Shown here: piece by piece, positions 26,197 through 35,274 of the stretch | How the letters are laid out: the number at the start of each line of letters is the position of its first letter | Numbering within the stretch: position 1 is the stretch's first letter | Source: Pseudomonas sp. LS44 | GTDB taxonomy: Bacteria; Pseudomonadota; Gammaproteobacteria; Pseudomonadales; Pseudomonadaceae | Reading direction: 5' to 3' | DNA length: 64,000 nt | Assembly: GCF_024730785.1 (NCBI RefSeq) | Contig: NZ_CP102830.1 | Span: 2,480,001-2,544,000, forward strand | Translations under genes and position numbers: made by a program | Notes under the pieces: model-generated | The model's input: only the letters and a program-made list of their open reading frames with translations | What the model was told of the DNA's origin: nothing | Database searches by the model: none

Positions 26197-29100
26197 ATGA
26201 ACTTCTCGCAATTCTTCATTTCGCGGCCGATCTTCGCCGCCGTGCTGTCACTGCTGATCCTGATCGGCGGCGCGATCTCGCTGTTCCAGCTGCCGATCAG
26301 CGAATACCCGGAAGTGGTGCCGCCCACCGTGGTGGTGCGCGCCAACTTCCCCGGTGCCAACCCCAAGGTGATCGGCGAAACCGTCGCCTCGCCGCTGGAG
26401 CAGGCGATCACCGGGGTCGAGGGCATGCTGTACATGTCGTCGCAGGGCACCGCCGACGGCAAGATGACCCTGACCATCACCTTCGCTCTCGGCACCGACC
26501 TGGACAACGCCCAGGTGCAGGTGCAGAACCGCGTGACGCGCACCATGCCGACCCTGCCCACCGAAGTGCAGCGTCTCGGCGTGACCGTCGACAAGGCCTC
26601 GCCCGACCTGACCATGGTCGTGCACCTGACCTCGCCGGATAACCGCTACGACATGCTCTACCTGTCCAACTACGCCGCCTTGAACATCAAGGACGAACTG
26701 GCGCGCCTGGACGGCGTGGGCGACGTGCAACTGTTCGGCCTCGGTAACTACTCGCTGCGCGTGTGGCTCGATCCGAACAAGGTGGCCTCGCGCAATCTCA
26801 CCGCCAGCGACGTGGTCAACGCCATTCGCGAGCAGAACCGCCAGGTCGCCGCCGGCTCCCTAGGCGCGCCGCCGGCACCGGGCGATACCAGCTTCCAGCT
26901 GTCGATCAACACCCAGGGCCGGCTGATCAACGAGGAAGAGTTCGAGAACATCATCATCCGTGCCGGTGAAGATGGCGAAATCACTCGCCTGAAAGACATC
27001 GCGCGCATCGAGTTGGGCTCCAGCCAGTACGCCCTGCGCTCGCTGCTCAACAACCAGCCGGCGGTGGCCATCCCGGTGTTCCAGCGCCCCGGCTCGAATG
27101 CCATCGAAATCTCCGATGCGGTGCGCAAGCGCATGGGCGAGCTGAAGCAGAGCTTCCCGCAGGGCGTCGACTACGAAATCGTCTACGACCCGACCATCTT
27201 CGTGCGCGGCTCCATCGAAGCGGTGGCACACACCCTGCTCGAAGCCATCGTCCTGGTGGTGCTGGTGGTGATCCTGTTCCTGCAGACCTGGCGCGCCTCG
27301 ATCATCCCGCTGGCCGCCGTGCCGGTGTCGCTGATCGGCACCTTCGCCGTGATGCACATGTTCGGTTTCTCGCTCAACGCGCTGTCGCTGTTCGGCCTGG
27401 TGCTGGCCATCGGCATCGTGGTGGACGACGCCATCGTCGTGGTAGAGAACGTCGAACGGAACATCGGCCTCGGCAAATCACCGGTGGAAGCCACCAAGCA
27501 GGCGATGAAGGAAGTCACCGGGCCGATCGTTGCCACGGCCCTGGTGCTCTGCGCGGTGTTCGTGCCGACCGCGTTCATCTCCGGGCTCACCGGGCAGTTC
27601 TACCAGCAGTTCGCGCTGACCATCGCGATCTCCACGGTGATCTCCGCGCTCAACTCGCTGACCCTGTCGCCGGCCCTGGCCGCGGTGCTGCTGCGCGAGC
27701 ATGACGCGCCGAAAGACCGCTTCTCACGGGCCCTCGACAAGCTGTTCGGCGGCTGGCTGTTCCGTCCGTTCAACCGCGCGTTCGAACGTGCCGGCAAGGG
27801 CTACGTCGGCGTGGTACGCCGCGTGCTGCGCGGCAGCTCGGTGGCGCTGGTGGTCTACGCCGGGTTGATGGGCCTGACTTACCTTGGTTTCTCCAGCACC
27901 CCGACCGGCTTCGTGCCACCGCAGGACAAGCAGTACCTGGTGGCCTTCGCCCAGTTGCCGGACGCCGCCACCCTCGACCGTACCGAGGCGGTGATCAAGC
28001 GCATGTCGGAGATCGCCGGCAAGCACCCGGGCGTGGAGAACACCGTGGCCTTCCCCGGCCTGTCGATTAACGGCTTCACCAACAGCCCGAACAGCGGCAT
28101 CGTCTTCACCCCGCTCAAGCCCTTCGACCAGCGCAAGGACCCGGCGCTGTCCGCCAACGCCATCGCCGAAGACCTCAACGCGCAGTTCGGCGAAATCCAG
28201 GACGCCTTCATCGCCATCTTCCCGCCGCCGCCCGTGCAGGGCCTCGGCACCATCGGCGGCTTCCGCGTGCAGGTGCAGGACCGCGGCAACCTCGGCTATG
28301 AGGAGCTCTACACCCAGGTGCAGAACGTCATCGCCAAGAGCCAGAACGTGCCGGAGCTGGCCGGGCTGTTCACCAGCTACCAGGTCAACGTGCCGCAGGT
28401 GGATGCCGATATCGACCGCGAGAAGGCCAAGACCCACGGCGTGGCGATCAGCGACATCTTCGACACCATGCAGGTCTACCTCGGCTCGCTGTACGCCAAC
28501 GACTTCAACCGCTTCGGCCGTACCTATCAGGTCAACGTGCAGGCCGAGCAGAAGTTCCGCCTCGCGCCTGAGCAGATCGGTCAACTGAAGGTGCGCAACA
28601 ACCGTGGCGAGATGGTGCCACTGTCGACCTTCGTTAAGGTCAGCGACAGCGCCGGTCCCGACCGGGTGATGCACTACAACGGCTTCCTCACCGCCGAGAT
28701 CAACGGCGCCGCCGCCCCGGGCTACAGCTCAGGGCAGGCCGAGGCGGCGATGGAGAAGCTGCTGAAGGAAGAGCTGCCCAACGGCATGAGCTACGAGTGG
28801 ACCGAACTGACCTACCAGCAGATCCTCGCCGGCAACTCCGCGATCTTCGTCTTCCCGCTCTGCGTGCTGCTCGCCTTCCTGGTGCTGGCCGCGCAGTACG
28901 AGAGCTGGAGCCTGCCGCTGGCGGTGATCCTGATCGTGCCGATGACCCTGCTGTCGGCCATCACCGGGGTGATTCTGGCCGGTGGCGACAACAACATCTT
29001 CACCCAGATCGGTTTGATCGTCCTGGTCGGCCTGGCGTGCAAGAACGCCATCCTCATCGTCGAGTTCGCCAAGGACAAACAGGAGGAAGGCATGGACCGC

Positions 29101-29379
29101 GTCGCCGCGGTACTGGAAGCCTGCCGCCTGCGGCTGCGGCCGATCCTGATGACCAGCTTCGCCTTCATCATGGGCGTGGTGCCGCTGGTGCTCTCCTCCG
29201 GCGCCGGTGCGGAGATGCGCCACGCCATGGGCGTCGCGGTGTTCAGCGGGATGATCGGGGTGACATTCTTCGGCCTGCTGCTAACCCCGGTGTTCTATGT
29301 GCTGATCCGCGGTTTCGTGGAGAAACGCGAGGCGCGCAAGGCCGCGAAAGTCGAGTCACTCAAGGAGCTGCACGCATGA
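26197..29379 (+). CDS. mexF: RND efflux transporter MexF
   Basis: A 1060-residue inner-membrane drug/proton antiporter, the usual length of the HAE1 family. It starts MNFSQFFISRPIFAAVLSLL and has twelve membrane segments in two halves. The proton-relay Asp pair is in VVDDAIVVVENVERN, the FGFSLNALSLFGLVLAIGI segment precedes it, and the second half ends TPVFYVLIRGFVEK. It forms the trimeric pump core with MexE and OprN. The gap to mexE is 76 bases and the stop overlaps the oprN start by four bases (ATGA). Confidence 0.95.
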   Translation: MNFSQFFISRPIFAAVLSLLILIGGAISLFQLPISEYPEVVPPTVVVRANFPGANPKVIGETVASPLEQAITGVEGMLYMSSQGTADGKMTLTITFALGTDLDNAQVQVQNRVTRTMPTLPTEVQRLGVTVDKASPDLTMVVHLTSPDNRYDMLYLSNYAALNIKDELARLDGVGDVQLFGLGNYSLRVWLDPNKVASRNLTASDVVNAIREQNRQVAAGSLGAPPAPGDTSFQLSINTQGRLINEEEFENIIIRAGEDGEITRLKDIARIELGSSQYALRSLLNNQPAVAIPVFQRPGSNAIEISDAVRKRMGELKQSFPQGVDYEIVYDPTIFVRGSIEAVAHTLLEAIVLVVLVVILFLQTWRASIIPLAAVPVSLIGTFAVMHMFGFSLNALSLFGLVLAIGIVVDDAIVVVENVERNIGLGKSPVEATKQAMKEVTGPIVATALVLCAVFVPTAFISGLTGQFYQQFALTIAISTVISALNSLTLSPALAAVLLREHDAPKDRFSRALDKLFGGWLFRPFNRAFERAGKGYVGVVRRVLRGSSVALVVYAGLMGLTYLGFSSTPTGFVPPQDKQYLVAFAQLPDAATLDRTEAVIKRMSEIAGKHPGVENTVAFPGLSINGFTNSPNSGIVFTPLKPFDQRKDPALSANAIAEDLNAQFGEIQDAFIAIFPPPPVQGLGTIGGFRVQVQDRGNLGYEELYTQVQNVIAKSQNVPELAGLFTSYQVNVPQVDADIDREKAKTHGVAISDIFDTMQVYLGSLYANDFNRFGRTYQVNVQAEQKFRLAPEQIGQLKVRNNRGEMVPLSTFVKVSDSAGPDRVMHYNGFLTAEINGAAAPGYSSGQAEAAMEKLLKEELPNGMSYEWTELTYQQILAGNSAIFVFPLCVLLAFLVLAAQYESWSLPLAVILIVPMTLLSAITGVILAGGDNNIFTQIGLIVLVGLACKNAILIVEFAKDKQEEGMDRVAAVLEACRLRLRPILMTSFAFIMGVVPLVLSSGAGAEMRHAMGVAVFSGMIGVTFFGLLLTPVFYVLIRGFVEKREARKAAKVESLKELHA

Positions 29380-30836
29380 CCATCCAGAGCCGATCGTTGC
29401 CACGCTCCCGCGTGGCAATGCAGCCCAGGACGCTCCGCGTCCGCCCCCTGAAAGCCTTCGGCATCAGCCTCTTGGCCCTGGCCATCAGCGCTTGCGCGGT
29501 CGGCCCGGACTATCAGGCGCCGCAGACCGAAGCCGCCCGCGTGACCAGCGCCGATAGCGGCAACTATGACCGCGCACGCTTTGAGACGCTGTGGTGGCAA
29601 CAGTTCGACGACCCGACCCTGAACCAGCTGGTCAGCCAGTCGCTGCAGGGCAACCGCGAGCTGCGCGTGGCTTTCGCCCGCCTGAAAGCGGCGCGCTCGA
29701 TCCGTGACGATGTCGCCAACGATCAGTTGCCCACGGCCACCAGCCGCGCCAGCAGCGAAATTGGTAAAGCGCAACAGCCCGGCGTCACCGAAGACCGCGT
29801 CAATATCGAACGCTACGACCTCGGCCTGGACATGGCCTGGGAGCTCGACCTGTTCGGCCGCATCCAACGGCAGATAGAGGCCAGCGACGCCGACATCGGC
29901 ACCGTCGAGGCCGAGTTGCAGCAATTGCAAGTCAGCCTGATTGCCGAACTGGTCGATGCCTACGGCGAACTGCGCGGCGCCCAACTGCGCGAACGCATCG
30001 CCCGCAGCAACCTGCAGAACCAGCAGGACTCGCGCAACCTCACCGAGCGCCTGCGCGAGGCCGGAGTCGGCAACGAACTCGACGTCCTGCGCGCCGACGC
30101 CCGCCTGGCCGCCACCGAAGCCAGCCTGCCGCAGTTGCAGGCGCAGGAAGTGCGCGCCCGTAACCGCATCGCCACCCTGCTCGGCCAGCGTCCGGAACAG
30201 TTGCAGGTCGATCTCAGTCCGCGCGAACTGCCGGCCATCAGCAAGGCCCTGCCGATTGGCGACCCGAGTGAGTTGCTGCGCCGCCGCCCGGATATCCGCA
30301 GCGCCGAACGCCGGCTGGCGGCGGCCACCGCGAATGTCGGGGTGGCCACGGCGGACCTGTTTCCACGGGTCAGCCTCAGTGGTTTCCTCGGCTTCACCGC
30401 CGGGCGCGGCTCGCAACTGGGCTCCTCGGCCGCACGCGCCTGGGCCATCGCCCCGACTATCAGCTGGGCGGCGTTCGACCTGGGCAGCGTGCGCGCCCGT
30501 CTGCGCGGTGCCGAGGCCGACGCCGATGGCGCCCTGGCCAGCTACGAGCAGCAGGTGCTGCTGGCCCTGGAAGAGTCGGAGAATGCCTTCAGCGACTATG
30601 GCAAGCGCCAGCAGCGCCTGCTCTCGCTGGTGCGCCAGAGCGAGGCCAGCCGTGCCGCGGCCGAACAGGCGGCGATCCGCTATCGCGAGGGCACGGTGGA
30701 CTTCCTCGTGCTGCTCGACGCCGAGCGCGAACGCCTGGCCGCCGAGGATGCCCAGGCGCTGGCCGAGGTCGAGGTGTATCGCGGCATAGTCGCCATCTAC
30801 AAGGCGCTGGGCGGTGGCTGGCAACCAGCGGCCTGA
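29376..30836 (+). CDS. oprN: Outer-membrane efflux channel OprN
   Basis: A 486-residue TolC-type outer-membrane factor of the NodT family. The signal peptide ends in a lipobox LAISAC, followed by VGPDYQAP. Two OEP repeats give the beta-barrel and the helical tunnel; the conserved WWQQFDDPTLNQLV and LLRRRPDIRSAERRLAAA are present. The start at 29376 overlaps the mexF stop. An internal ATG 14 codons later would give a more usual signal peptide, because the first residues (MTIQSRSLPRSRVA) are long and basic. The frame is also open for 193 codons upstream inside mexF, but that is only a shadow. Confidence 0.92.
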   Translation: MTIQSRSLPRSRVAMQPRTLRVRPLKAFGISLLALAISACAVGPDYQAPQTEAARVTSADSGNYDRARFETLWWQQFDDPTLNQLVSQSLQGNRELRVAFARLKAARSIRDDVANDQLPTATSRASSEIGKAQQPGVTEDRVNIERYDLGLDMAWELDLFGRIQRQIEASDADIGTVEAELQQLQVSLIAELVDAYGELRGAQLRERIARSNLQNQQDSRNLTERLREAGVGNELDVLRADARLAATEASLPQLQAQEVRARNRIATLLGQRPEQLQVDLSPRELPAISKALPIGDPSELLRRRPDIRSAERRLAAATANVGVATADLFPRVSLSGFLGFTAGRGSQLGSSAARAWAIAPTISWAAFDLGSVRARLRGAEADADGALASYEQQVLLALEESENAFSDYGKRQQRLLSLVRQSEASRAAAEQAAIRYREGTVDFLVLLDAERERLAAEDAQALAEVEVYRGIVAIYKALGGGWQPAA

Positions 30837-30841
30837 CAACC

Positions 30842-30986
30842 TAGGTTCTGTACGAAAAGTCGCCGAGCGAAGGTCAGGCAAGGCAAAAAGTGGCGAGGAC
30901 GCGGAGTTTACGAGTTGTAAATGAGCAGTCCGAACCACTTTTTAACGCAGCATCACCGAGCGCAGGCAGTTTTCGTACAGAACCTA
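30842..30986. repeat. Covarying double-stem intergenic element, copy A
   Basis: Outer arms are a perfect 17-bp inverted repeat (30842-30858 and 30970-30986, TAGGTTCTGTACGAAAA). Inner arms AAAAAGTGG (30885-30893) and CCACTTTTT (30935-30943) pair too. The centre, AGTTTACG...TGTAAATGAGCA (30905-30927), is shared with copies B (49780-49921) and C (52524-52659), although the arm sequences differ between copies. AACCTA occurs as a direct repeat at both ends. Confidence 0.75.
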
Positions 30987-30999
30987 ATGCTCCCCTCGC

Positions 31000-31032
31000 C
31001 CGCGGTTCAGACTCCTGACCGCGGTTTTTTTT
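31000..31032 (+). terminator. Rho-independent terminator after oprN
   Basis: Stem CCGCGGTTCAG/CTGACCGCGG with one bulged T, loop ACTC, followed by eight T. It ends the mexEF-oprN transcript before the convergent MFS gene. Confidence 0.8.
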
Positions 31033-31044
31033 ACCTTGCTCGCG

Positions 31045-32271
31045 CTACTCCGCGACTGGCCGCTGCATGGCGCGCGCGTAGCCGTGCGGGGCGAAGCGCA
31101 GCGTCACGCCGAGCATCAGCACGATGGACACCGCGAGCAGCAGCCAGGACGTCTGGAAGCTGCCGGTGACATCGCGCAGCCAGCCGGTCACGTAGGGAAT
31201 GATGCCGGTGATGATGAAGCCGATGCCTTGGACGAATGCGGCCAAGCGGCCGGCGGCGCCGGGGTCAGGTAAGTGGTCGAGGGTGAGCGTCAGGCTGAGC
31301 GCGAAGCAGGCGCCCAGGCCATAGCCGATCAAGGCCACCCACAGGCCCGGCAAGTACAGCGGCGCCAGCAGCAGGCCGGCGAAGCCGCCAAGCTGCACCA
31401 GCAGCGCCAGGCAGAGCCAGGGGCGGCGGTCCGCCGAGCGACGGCTGAGGATCGGCATGCTCAAGGCGGCGAGAACCTGGAAGATGGTCATCAAACCGAT
31501 CAGTTGGCCACTCGCCTCGGCGCTCCAGTCCAGCTGCCGGTAATAGACCGGCAGCCAGGCAACCATGCTGGTATAGCCACCGTTGATCAGGCCGAAATAG
31601 ATCGCCAATAACCAGGCCCGGCGGCTGGCGAAGAAATGCCCGCCGGCCTGCGCCTGCACGCCCGCAGCCGGCTCTCGTGGCCGCCCCAGCCCCCATAGCA
31701 GCAGGCCGAACAGCGCCGGCAGCAGCCAGATGCCGAGGCCGCTCTGCCAGCGCCCAAAATGCTCGGCGACGACCGGCGCCAGCACAGCGGCACTGCCGCC
31801 ACCGGCCATCAAGGACGCCGAATACAGGCCCATCGCGGCCGGCACGCGTTGCGGAAACCAGCGCTTGATCACTCCCGGCACCAGCGCCTGGATGATCGCC
31901 ACGCCGGTACCGGCCAGCACCGCGCTGGCCACCAGCGCCAGGCCGCTGTCTAGCAGCAGGCGCCATAGGCAGGCGACGGCAATCGCCAGCAGCCCGCAGA
32001 CCATGCCCCGCCCCTCGCCGAGCCGAGGTCCGAGCCAGGGCAGCGCCAAGGCGAACAGGCCCATGCACAGCACCGGCAAGACGGTCAGCATCGACGCACC
32101 CTGGAAGCCCAGGCCAGTCGCCTGGCGAATCTCGGTGAGCAAGGGGCCAATCGAGGTCAGCATCGGCCGCAGGTTGATGCCCAGCGCGACTATCACCAGC
32201 AGGCCCAGCGAGCCCACCTGGGCGCGCGTTCCGCTCTCGCGTAGCGCCGACTCGCAACCGCCGCCACTCAT
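31045..32271 (-). CDS. MFS transporter, CynX/NimT-like
   Basis: A 408-residue twelve-helix major facilitator protein. It has LGLLVIVALGINLRPMLTSI in helix 1, GPRLGEGRGM in the 2-3 loop, SLMAGGGSAAVLAPVVAEHF, and a second half starting AWLLAIYFGLINGGYTSMVA. This pattern fits the cyanate/2-nitroimidazole transporter group, which handles small anions or heterocycles. The ATG at 32271 overlaps the stop of the deaminase gene by four bases, so the two are translationally coupled. The substrate is not known; coupling to a deaminase suggests a nucleobase-like compound. Confidence 0.85.
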   Translation of the reverse strand: MSGGGCESALRESGTRAQVGSLGLLVIVALGINLRPMLTSIGPLLTEIRQATGLGFQGASMLTVLPVLCMGLFALALPWLGPRLGEGRGMVCGLLAIAVACLWRLLLDSGLALVASAVLAGTGVAIIQALVPGVIKRWFPQRVPAAMGLYSASLMAGGGSAAVLAPVVAEHFGRWQSGLGIWLLPALFGLLLWGLGRPREPAAGVQAQAGGHFFASRRAWLLAIYFGLINGGYTSMVAWLPVYYRQLDWSAEASGQLIGLMTIFQVLAALSMPILSRRSADRRPWLCLALLVQLGGFAGLLLAPLYLPGLWVALIGYGLGACFALSLTLTLDHLPDPGAAGRLAAFVQGIGFIITGIIPYVTGWLRDVTGSFQTSWLLLAVSIVLMLGVTLRFAPHGYARAMQRPVAE

Positions 32272-32723
32272 CCCCGAGTCGCTTGCCAGAAGGAGTACAA
32301 CCCCTGCTCGCCCTGGGGCAACAGTGGCCGCAAGGGTAGCGACTGCTCCTGCGGCGGGTGCGCCATCTGCACGTAAACCGCCGCGGTCGACAGCCCGAAG
32401 GCCGCGCCGTCCTCGTTCGAATAGGCGAAATAGGCCGCGCTCACCCCGCACAGGTGCATGGCCGCCAGGCACATCGGGCACGGATGGCCGCTGGCGTAGA
32501 TCACGCAGCCGTCCAACCGGGGACTGCCGAGCACCTGGCTGGCCCGGCGGATCGCCAACAACTCGGCGTGGCCGGTCGGGTCCTGATCGAGGTGGATTTC
32601 GTTGGCGGCGCGCGCGATGACCCGGCCATCGCGGACCAGCACGGCGCCGAACGGTCGCCCGCCAGCGTCGACATTGGCACGGGCCAAGGCCACGGCTTCG
32701 CGCATGAAATCTTCGTGTTGCAT
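32268..32723 (-). CDS. Nucleoside/guanine deaminase-like zinc hydrolase
   Basis: A 151-residue cytidine-deaminase-fold enzyme. The zinc site is His-Ala-Glu in PTGHAELLAIRRA with PCPMCLAAMHLCG, and RPFGAVLVRDGRVIARAAN forms the N-terminal strand. It is closest in pattern to guanine deaminase or small-heterocycle deaminases; TadA is less likely because the context is catabolic. The start at 32723 is preceded by GGTGA; a GTG three codons upstream is possible. It is the first gene of a two-gene unit with the MFS transporter and divergent from a LysR gene. Confidence 0.82.
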   Translation of the reverse strand: MQHEDFMREAVALARANVDAGGRPFGAVLVRDGRVIARAANEIHLDQDPTGHAELLAIRRASQVLGSPRLDGCVIYASGHPCPMCLAAMHLCGVSAAYFAYSNEDGAAFGLSTAAVYVQMAHPPQEQSLPLRPLLPQGEQGLYSFWQATRG

Positions 32724-32818
32724 GAATGTCACCGACTCTGCTGCAAGTCAGAAAATTATGCCCAGGCGGCCTAGTATGTTGAAATTAAATGGTGAAATGC
32801 TTTCCAGTGGGAATCAGA

Positions 32819-33685
32819 ATGCTCGACCCGACTTTGCTGCGCAGTTTCGTCATGGTGGTGGATGCCGGCAATTTCACCCGCGCCGCCGAACACCTGCACC
32901 TGACCCAATCCACCGTCAGCCAGCAGATTCTCCGTCTGGAACAGAGCCTGGATTGCCGCCTGCTCGACCGCAGCCAGCGCCAGATCCTGCCCACCGAGGA
33001 AGGCGAACGTCTGCTCGGTTATGCCCGGCGCATCCTGCAGCTGGGCGAGGAAGCCCGCGTAGCGCTGAACATGGAACACAGCGAAGGCGTGCTGCGCCTG
33101 GGCATGCCCGAGGACTTCGCCGGCGAACGCATGATGCCGCTGCTCGCCGCGTTCAGCGCCCAACGCCCGCGCCTGCGTCTGGAGATTTCCAGCGGCCTCA
33201 GCCATGAACTGCTGCGCCAGTATCGCAACGGCGAGCTGGACCTGTTGCTGGTCAAGCAGTGGGGCGCCGACAGCGACTGCCTGGCACGCTGGCCCGAACC
33301 TCTGTGCTGGCTGGACAGCGCTGCGCAGCCCAGCGCCGGGCGCGATCCCCTGCCACTGGTGGTATTTCCGCTGGGCGCCCTGTATCGCCAGGAGATGATC
33401 CACGCACTGGAGGGCAACGGTCGCCGCTGGCGAATCAGCTATTGCAGCGCCAGCCTGGCCAGCCTCGCCGCGGCGGCGGGCGCCGGCATGGGCGTGAGCC
33501 TGTTGCCGCTGCGCTGCCAGCAGCCTTCGCATCAGGTGCTGACGGCCGAGGAAGGTTTCCCGTCGATCGACGGGCTGGAACTGGTGCTCTATGCGCGCGC
33601 CGAGCTGGGCAGCGCCGGCCGCAGCCTGTGCGACCAGCTCCGTGCGCTGTGCGGGCAGACGGCAGCCGACCAACTGCGCGAATAA
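32819..33685 (+). CDS. LysR-family transcriptional regulator
   Basis: A 288-residue LysR protein. The helix-turn-helix reads LLRSFVMVVDAGNFTRAAEH and LTQSTVSQQILRLEQSLDCR at residues 6-45; the effector domain follows with LRLGMPEDFAGERMMPLL. It starts at the ATG at 32819 (GGGAATC upstream) and faces the deaminase-transporter pair across 95 bp, so it probably regulates that pair. The inducer is unknown. Confidence 0.85.
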   Translation: MLDPTLLRSFVMVVDAGNFTRAAEHLHLTQSTVSQQILRLEQSLDCRLLDRSQRQILPTEEGERLLGYARRILQLGEEARVALNMEHSEGVLRLGMPEDFAGERMMPLLAAFSAQRPRLRLEISSGLSHELLRQYRNGELDLLLVKQWGADSDCLARWPEPLCWLDSAAQPSAGRDPLPLVVFPLGALYRQEMIHALEGNGRRWRISYCSASLASLAAAAGAGMGVSLLPLRCQQPSHQVLTAEEGFPSIDGLELVLYARAELGSAGRSLCDQLRALCGQTAADQLRE

Positions 33686-33776
33686 CGGCTTATTGCCACT
33701 GCTGGCAGAAAGCTCCCGTTGAGGGGCAGATTCAGCTCGGGTAAGGTCATGGCATCCGCCACGATAAGGCTTCGCC

Positions 33777-34703
33777 ATGACCTCCAAGCTGGATCAACTT
33801 AAAGCTTTCACCACCGTGGTCGCCGACACCGGCGATATCGACGCCATCGCCCGCCTCAAGCCGGTCGACGCCACCACCAATCCCTCGCTGCTGCTCAAGG
33901 CCGCCGCCCTGCCGCGTTATGCGCAACTGCTCGACGATGCGGTAGCCGGCTGCGACGGCGATCTCGGCCTGGCCTGCGACCGCTTCGGCGTCGCGGTCGG
34001 CGGGGAAATCCTCAAGGTGATTCCCGGGCGCATCTCCACCGAGGTGGACGCCCGTTTGTCCTTCGATACCCAGGCCACCCTGCAACGCGCCGAACGCCTG
34101 ATCGGCCTCTACGAGCAGGCCGGCATCGGCCGCGAGCGGGTGCTGATCAAGATCGCCGCCACCTGGGAAGGCATCCGCGCCGCCGAACAGCTGGGAAAAG
34201 CTGGCATCCAGACCAATCTGACCCTGCTGTTCGCCTTCGCCCAGGCCGCCGCCTGCGCCGACGCCGGCGTGTTCCTGATCTCGCCCTTCGTCGGGCGCAT
34301 CTACGACTGGTACAAGAAGGCCGAGGGCCGCGATTTCGTCGGTGCCGAAGACCCTGGCGTGCGCTCGGTGGCACGCATCTACGACTACTACAAGGCCAAC
34401 GGCTACCAGACCGTGGTGATGGGTGCGAGCTTCCGCAACCTCGGCCAAATCGAGCAACTAGCGGGTTGCGACCGTCTGACCATCAGCCCCGAGTTGCTAC
34501 AGCAACTGGCTGATGACCAGGGCTCGCTGGCGCGCAAACTGGCACCTGGCAAAACTGGCGAGGCACGCCAATCGCTCGATGAAAGCCGCTTTCGCTGGGG
34601 CATGAACGAGGATCCCATGGCCACCGAGAAACTTGCTGAAGGTATCCGCCTGTTCGCCCGCGATCAGGAAAAACTCGAAGCGCTCCTCGCCAGCAAGGCG
34701 TGA
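33777..34703 (+). CDS. tal: Transaldolase
   Basis: A 308-residue class I aldolase-type enzyme of the pentose phosphate pathway that moves a dihydroxyacetone unit between sedoheptulose-7-phosphate and glyceraldehyde-3-phosphate. It has [13 protein letters not shown] near the start, the Schiff-base Lys in [12 protein letters not shown] and [17 protein letters not shown], and [11 protein letters not shown]. Length fits the TalB group. The ATG at 33777 lacks a strong ribosome site. It ends at a shared bidirectional terminator. Confidence 0.95.
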   Translation: MTSKLDQLKAFTTVVADTGDIDAIARLKPVDATTNPSLLLKAAALPRYAQLLDDAVAGCDGDLGLACDRFGVAVGGEILKVIPGRISTEVDARLSFDTQATLQRAERLIGLYEQAGIGRERVLIKIAATWEGIRAAEQLGKAGIQTNLTLLFAFAQAAACADAGVFLISPFVGRIYDWYKKAEGRDFVGAEDPGVRSVARIYDYYKANGYQTVVMGASFRNLGQIEQLAGCDRLTISPELLQQLADDQGSLARKLAPGKTGEARQSLDESRFRWGMNEDPMATEKLAEGIRLFARDQEKLEALLASKA

Positions 34704-34716
34704 AGTCGCCCAACAA

Positions 34717-34744
34717 AAAACGCGCGCCCTAGGGCGCGCGTTTT
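34717..34744. terminator. Bidirectional terminator between tal and the STAS gene
   Basis: A perfect 28-bp palindrome (AAAACGCGCGCCCT and its complement) with A-run and T-run flanks between convergent genes. Confidence 0.88.
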
Positions 34745-34766
34745 CATTTGAAGCAAACCGATCGAA

Positions 34767-35252
34767 TCAGTGGCGCTCGAGCGCGTTGACCAGATCATGG
34801 AAAGCCTCGCGATTGGATTCATTGAGACCCATGAGGATCTTATGGGCTTCCAATACCTTGGCTTTGACGATGTCTTCGGATTGCTCTTGCGACGGCAAAT
34901 CATCCAGGCAATCCGGACACGGAATTCCTGGGCGATCGACAATATTGAATACCTGATCGAAGCCCATCGACTGCAGCAAGCGCGTAATGTCTTCGTGAGT
35001 GGTAACCACAGTTGGCAGCAATCCGACTTTCTGCCGCGAAAGAATCGACAGTTTGGCCAACAAGCCCAGGGTGGTGCTGTCGATGCTGCGGGTTTCGGTG
35101 AGATCGATGATGATCGCGGAAAAATTCAGCGCGGAAAAAATCTTCTCGATCGTGGCGTCCAGTGCCGAACATAGGGTCAGACGGACTTCACCAACGAATT
35201 TGAGGATGAAAGTGCCATCCTGCTCGGCGAATTGAATTCTACCGGTACTCAT
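34767..35252 (-). CDS. STAS-domain anti-anti-sigma factor, RssC-like
   Basis: A 161-residue partner-switch protein. The STAS core is residues 4-105, with TFILKFVGEVRL, SAIIIDLTETRSIDSTTLGLL and VGLLPTVVTTHED. Ser59 in DSTTLG sits where SpoIIAA-type proteins are phosphorylated and where a PP2C phosphatase acts. The C-terminal ~55 residues (CPDCLDDLPSQEQSEDIVKA) are an extension with a CxxC-like pair. The gene follows the RssB-like phosphatase gene by 22 bp on the same strand, and the pair probably tunes sigma-factor or stress signalling. GAGAGGCG precedes the ATG. Confidence 0.85.
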   Translation of the reverse strand: MSTGRIQFAEQDGTFILKFVGEVRLTLCSALDATIEKIFSALNFSAIIIDLTETRSIDSTTLGLLAKLSILSRQKVGLLPTVVTTHEDITRLLQSMGFDQVFNIVDRPGIPCPDCLDDLPSQEQSEDIVKAKVLEAHKILMGLNESNREAFHDLVNALERH

Positions 35253-35274
35253 GCCACGCCTCTCATGCTGTTGC

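Noticed and set aside
24894-26615. 573-codon minus-strand frame across mexE and the start of mexF
   Set aside because: It is a shadow of mexE/mexF, which have unmistakable RND family sequence on the other strand.
28797-29375. 193-codon upstream extension of the oprN frame
   Set aside because: It lies inside mexF in another frame and lacks a signal peptide; the lipoprotein signal follows the ATG at 29376.
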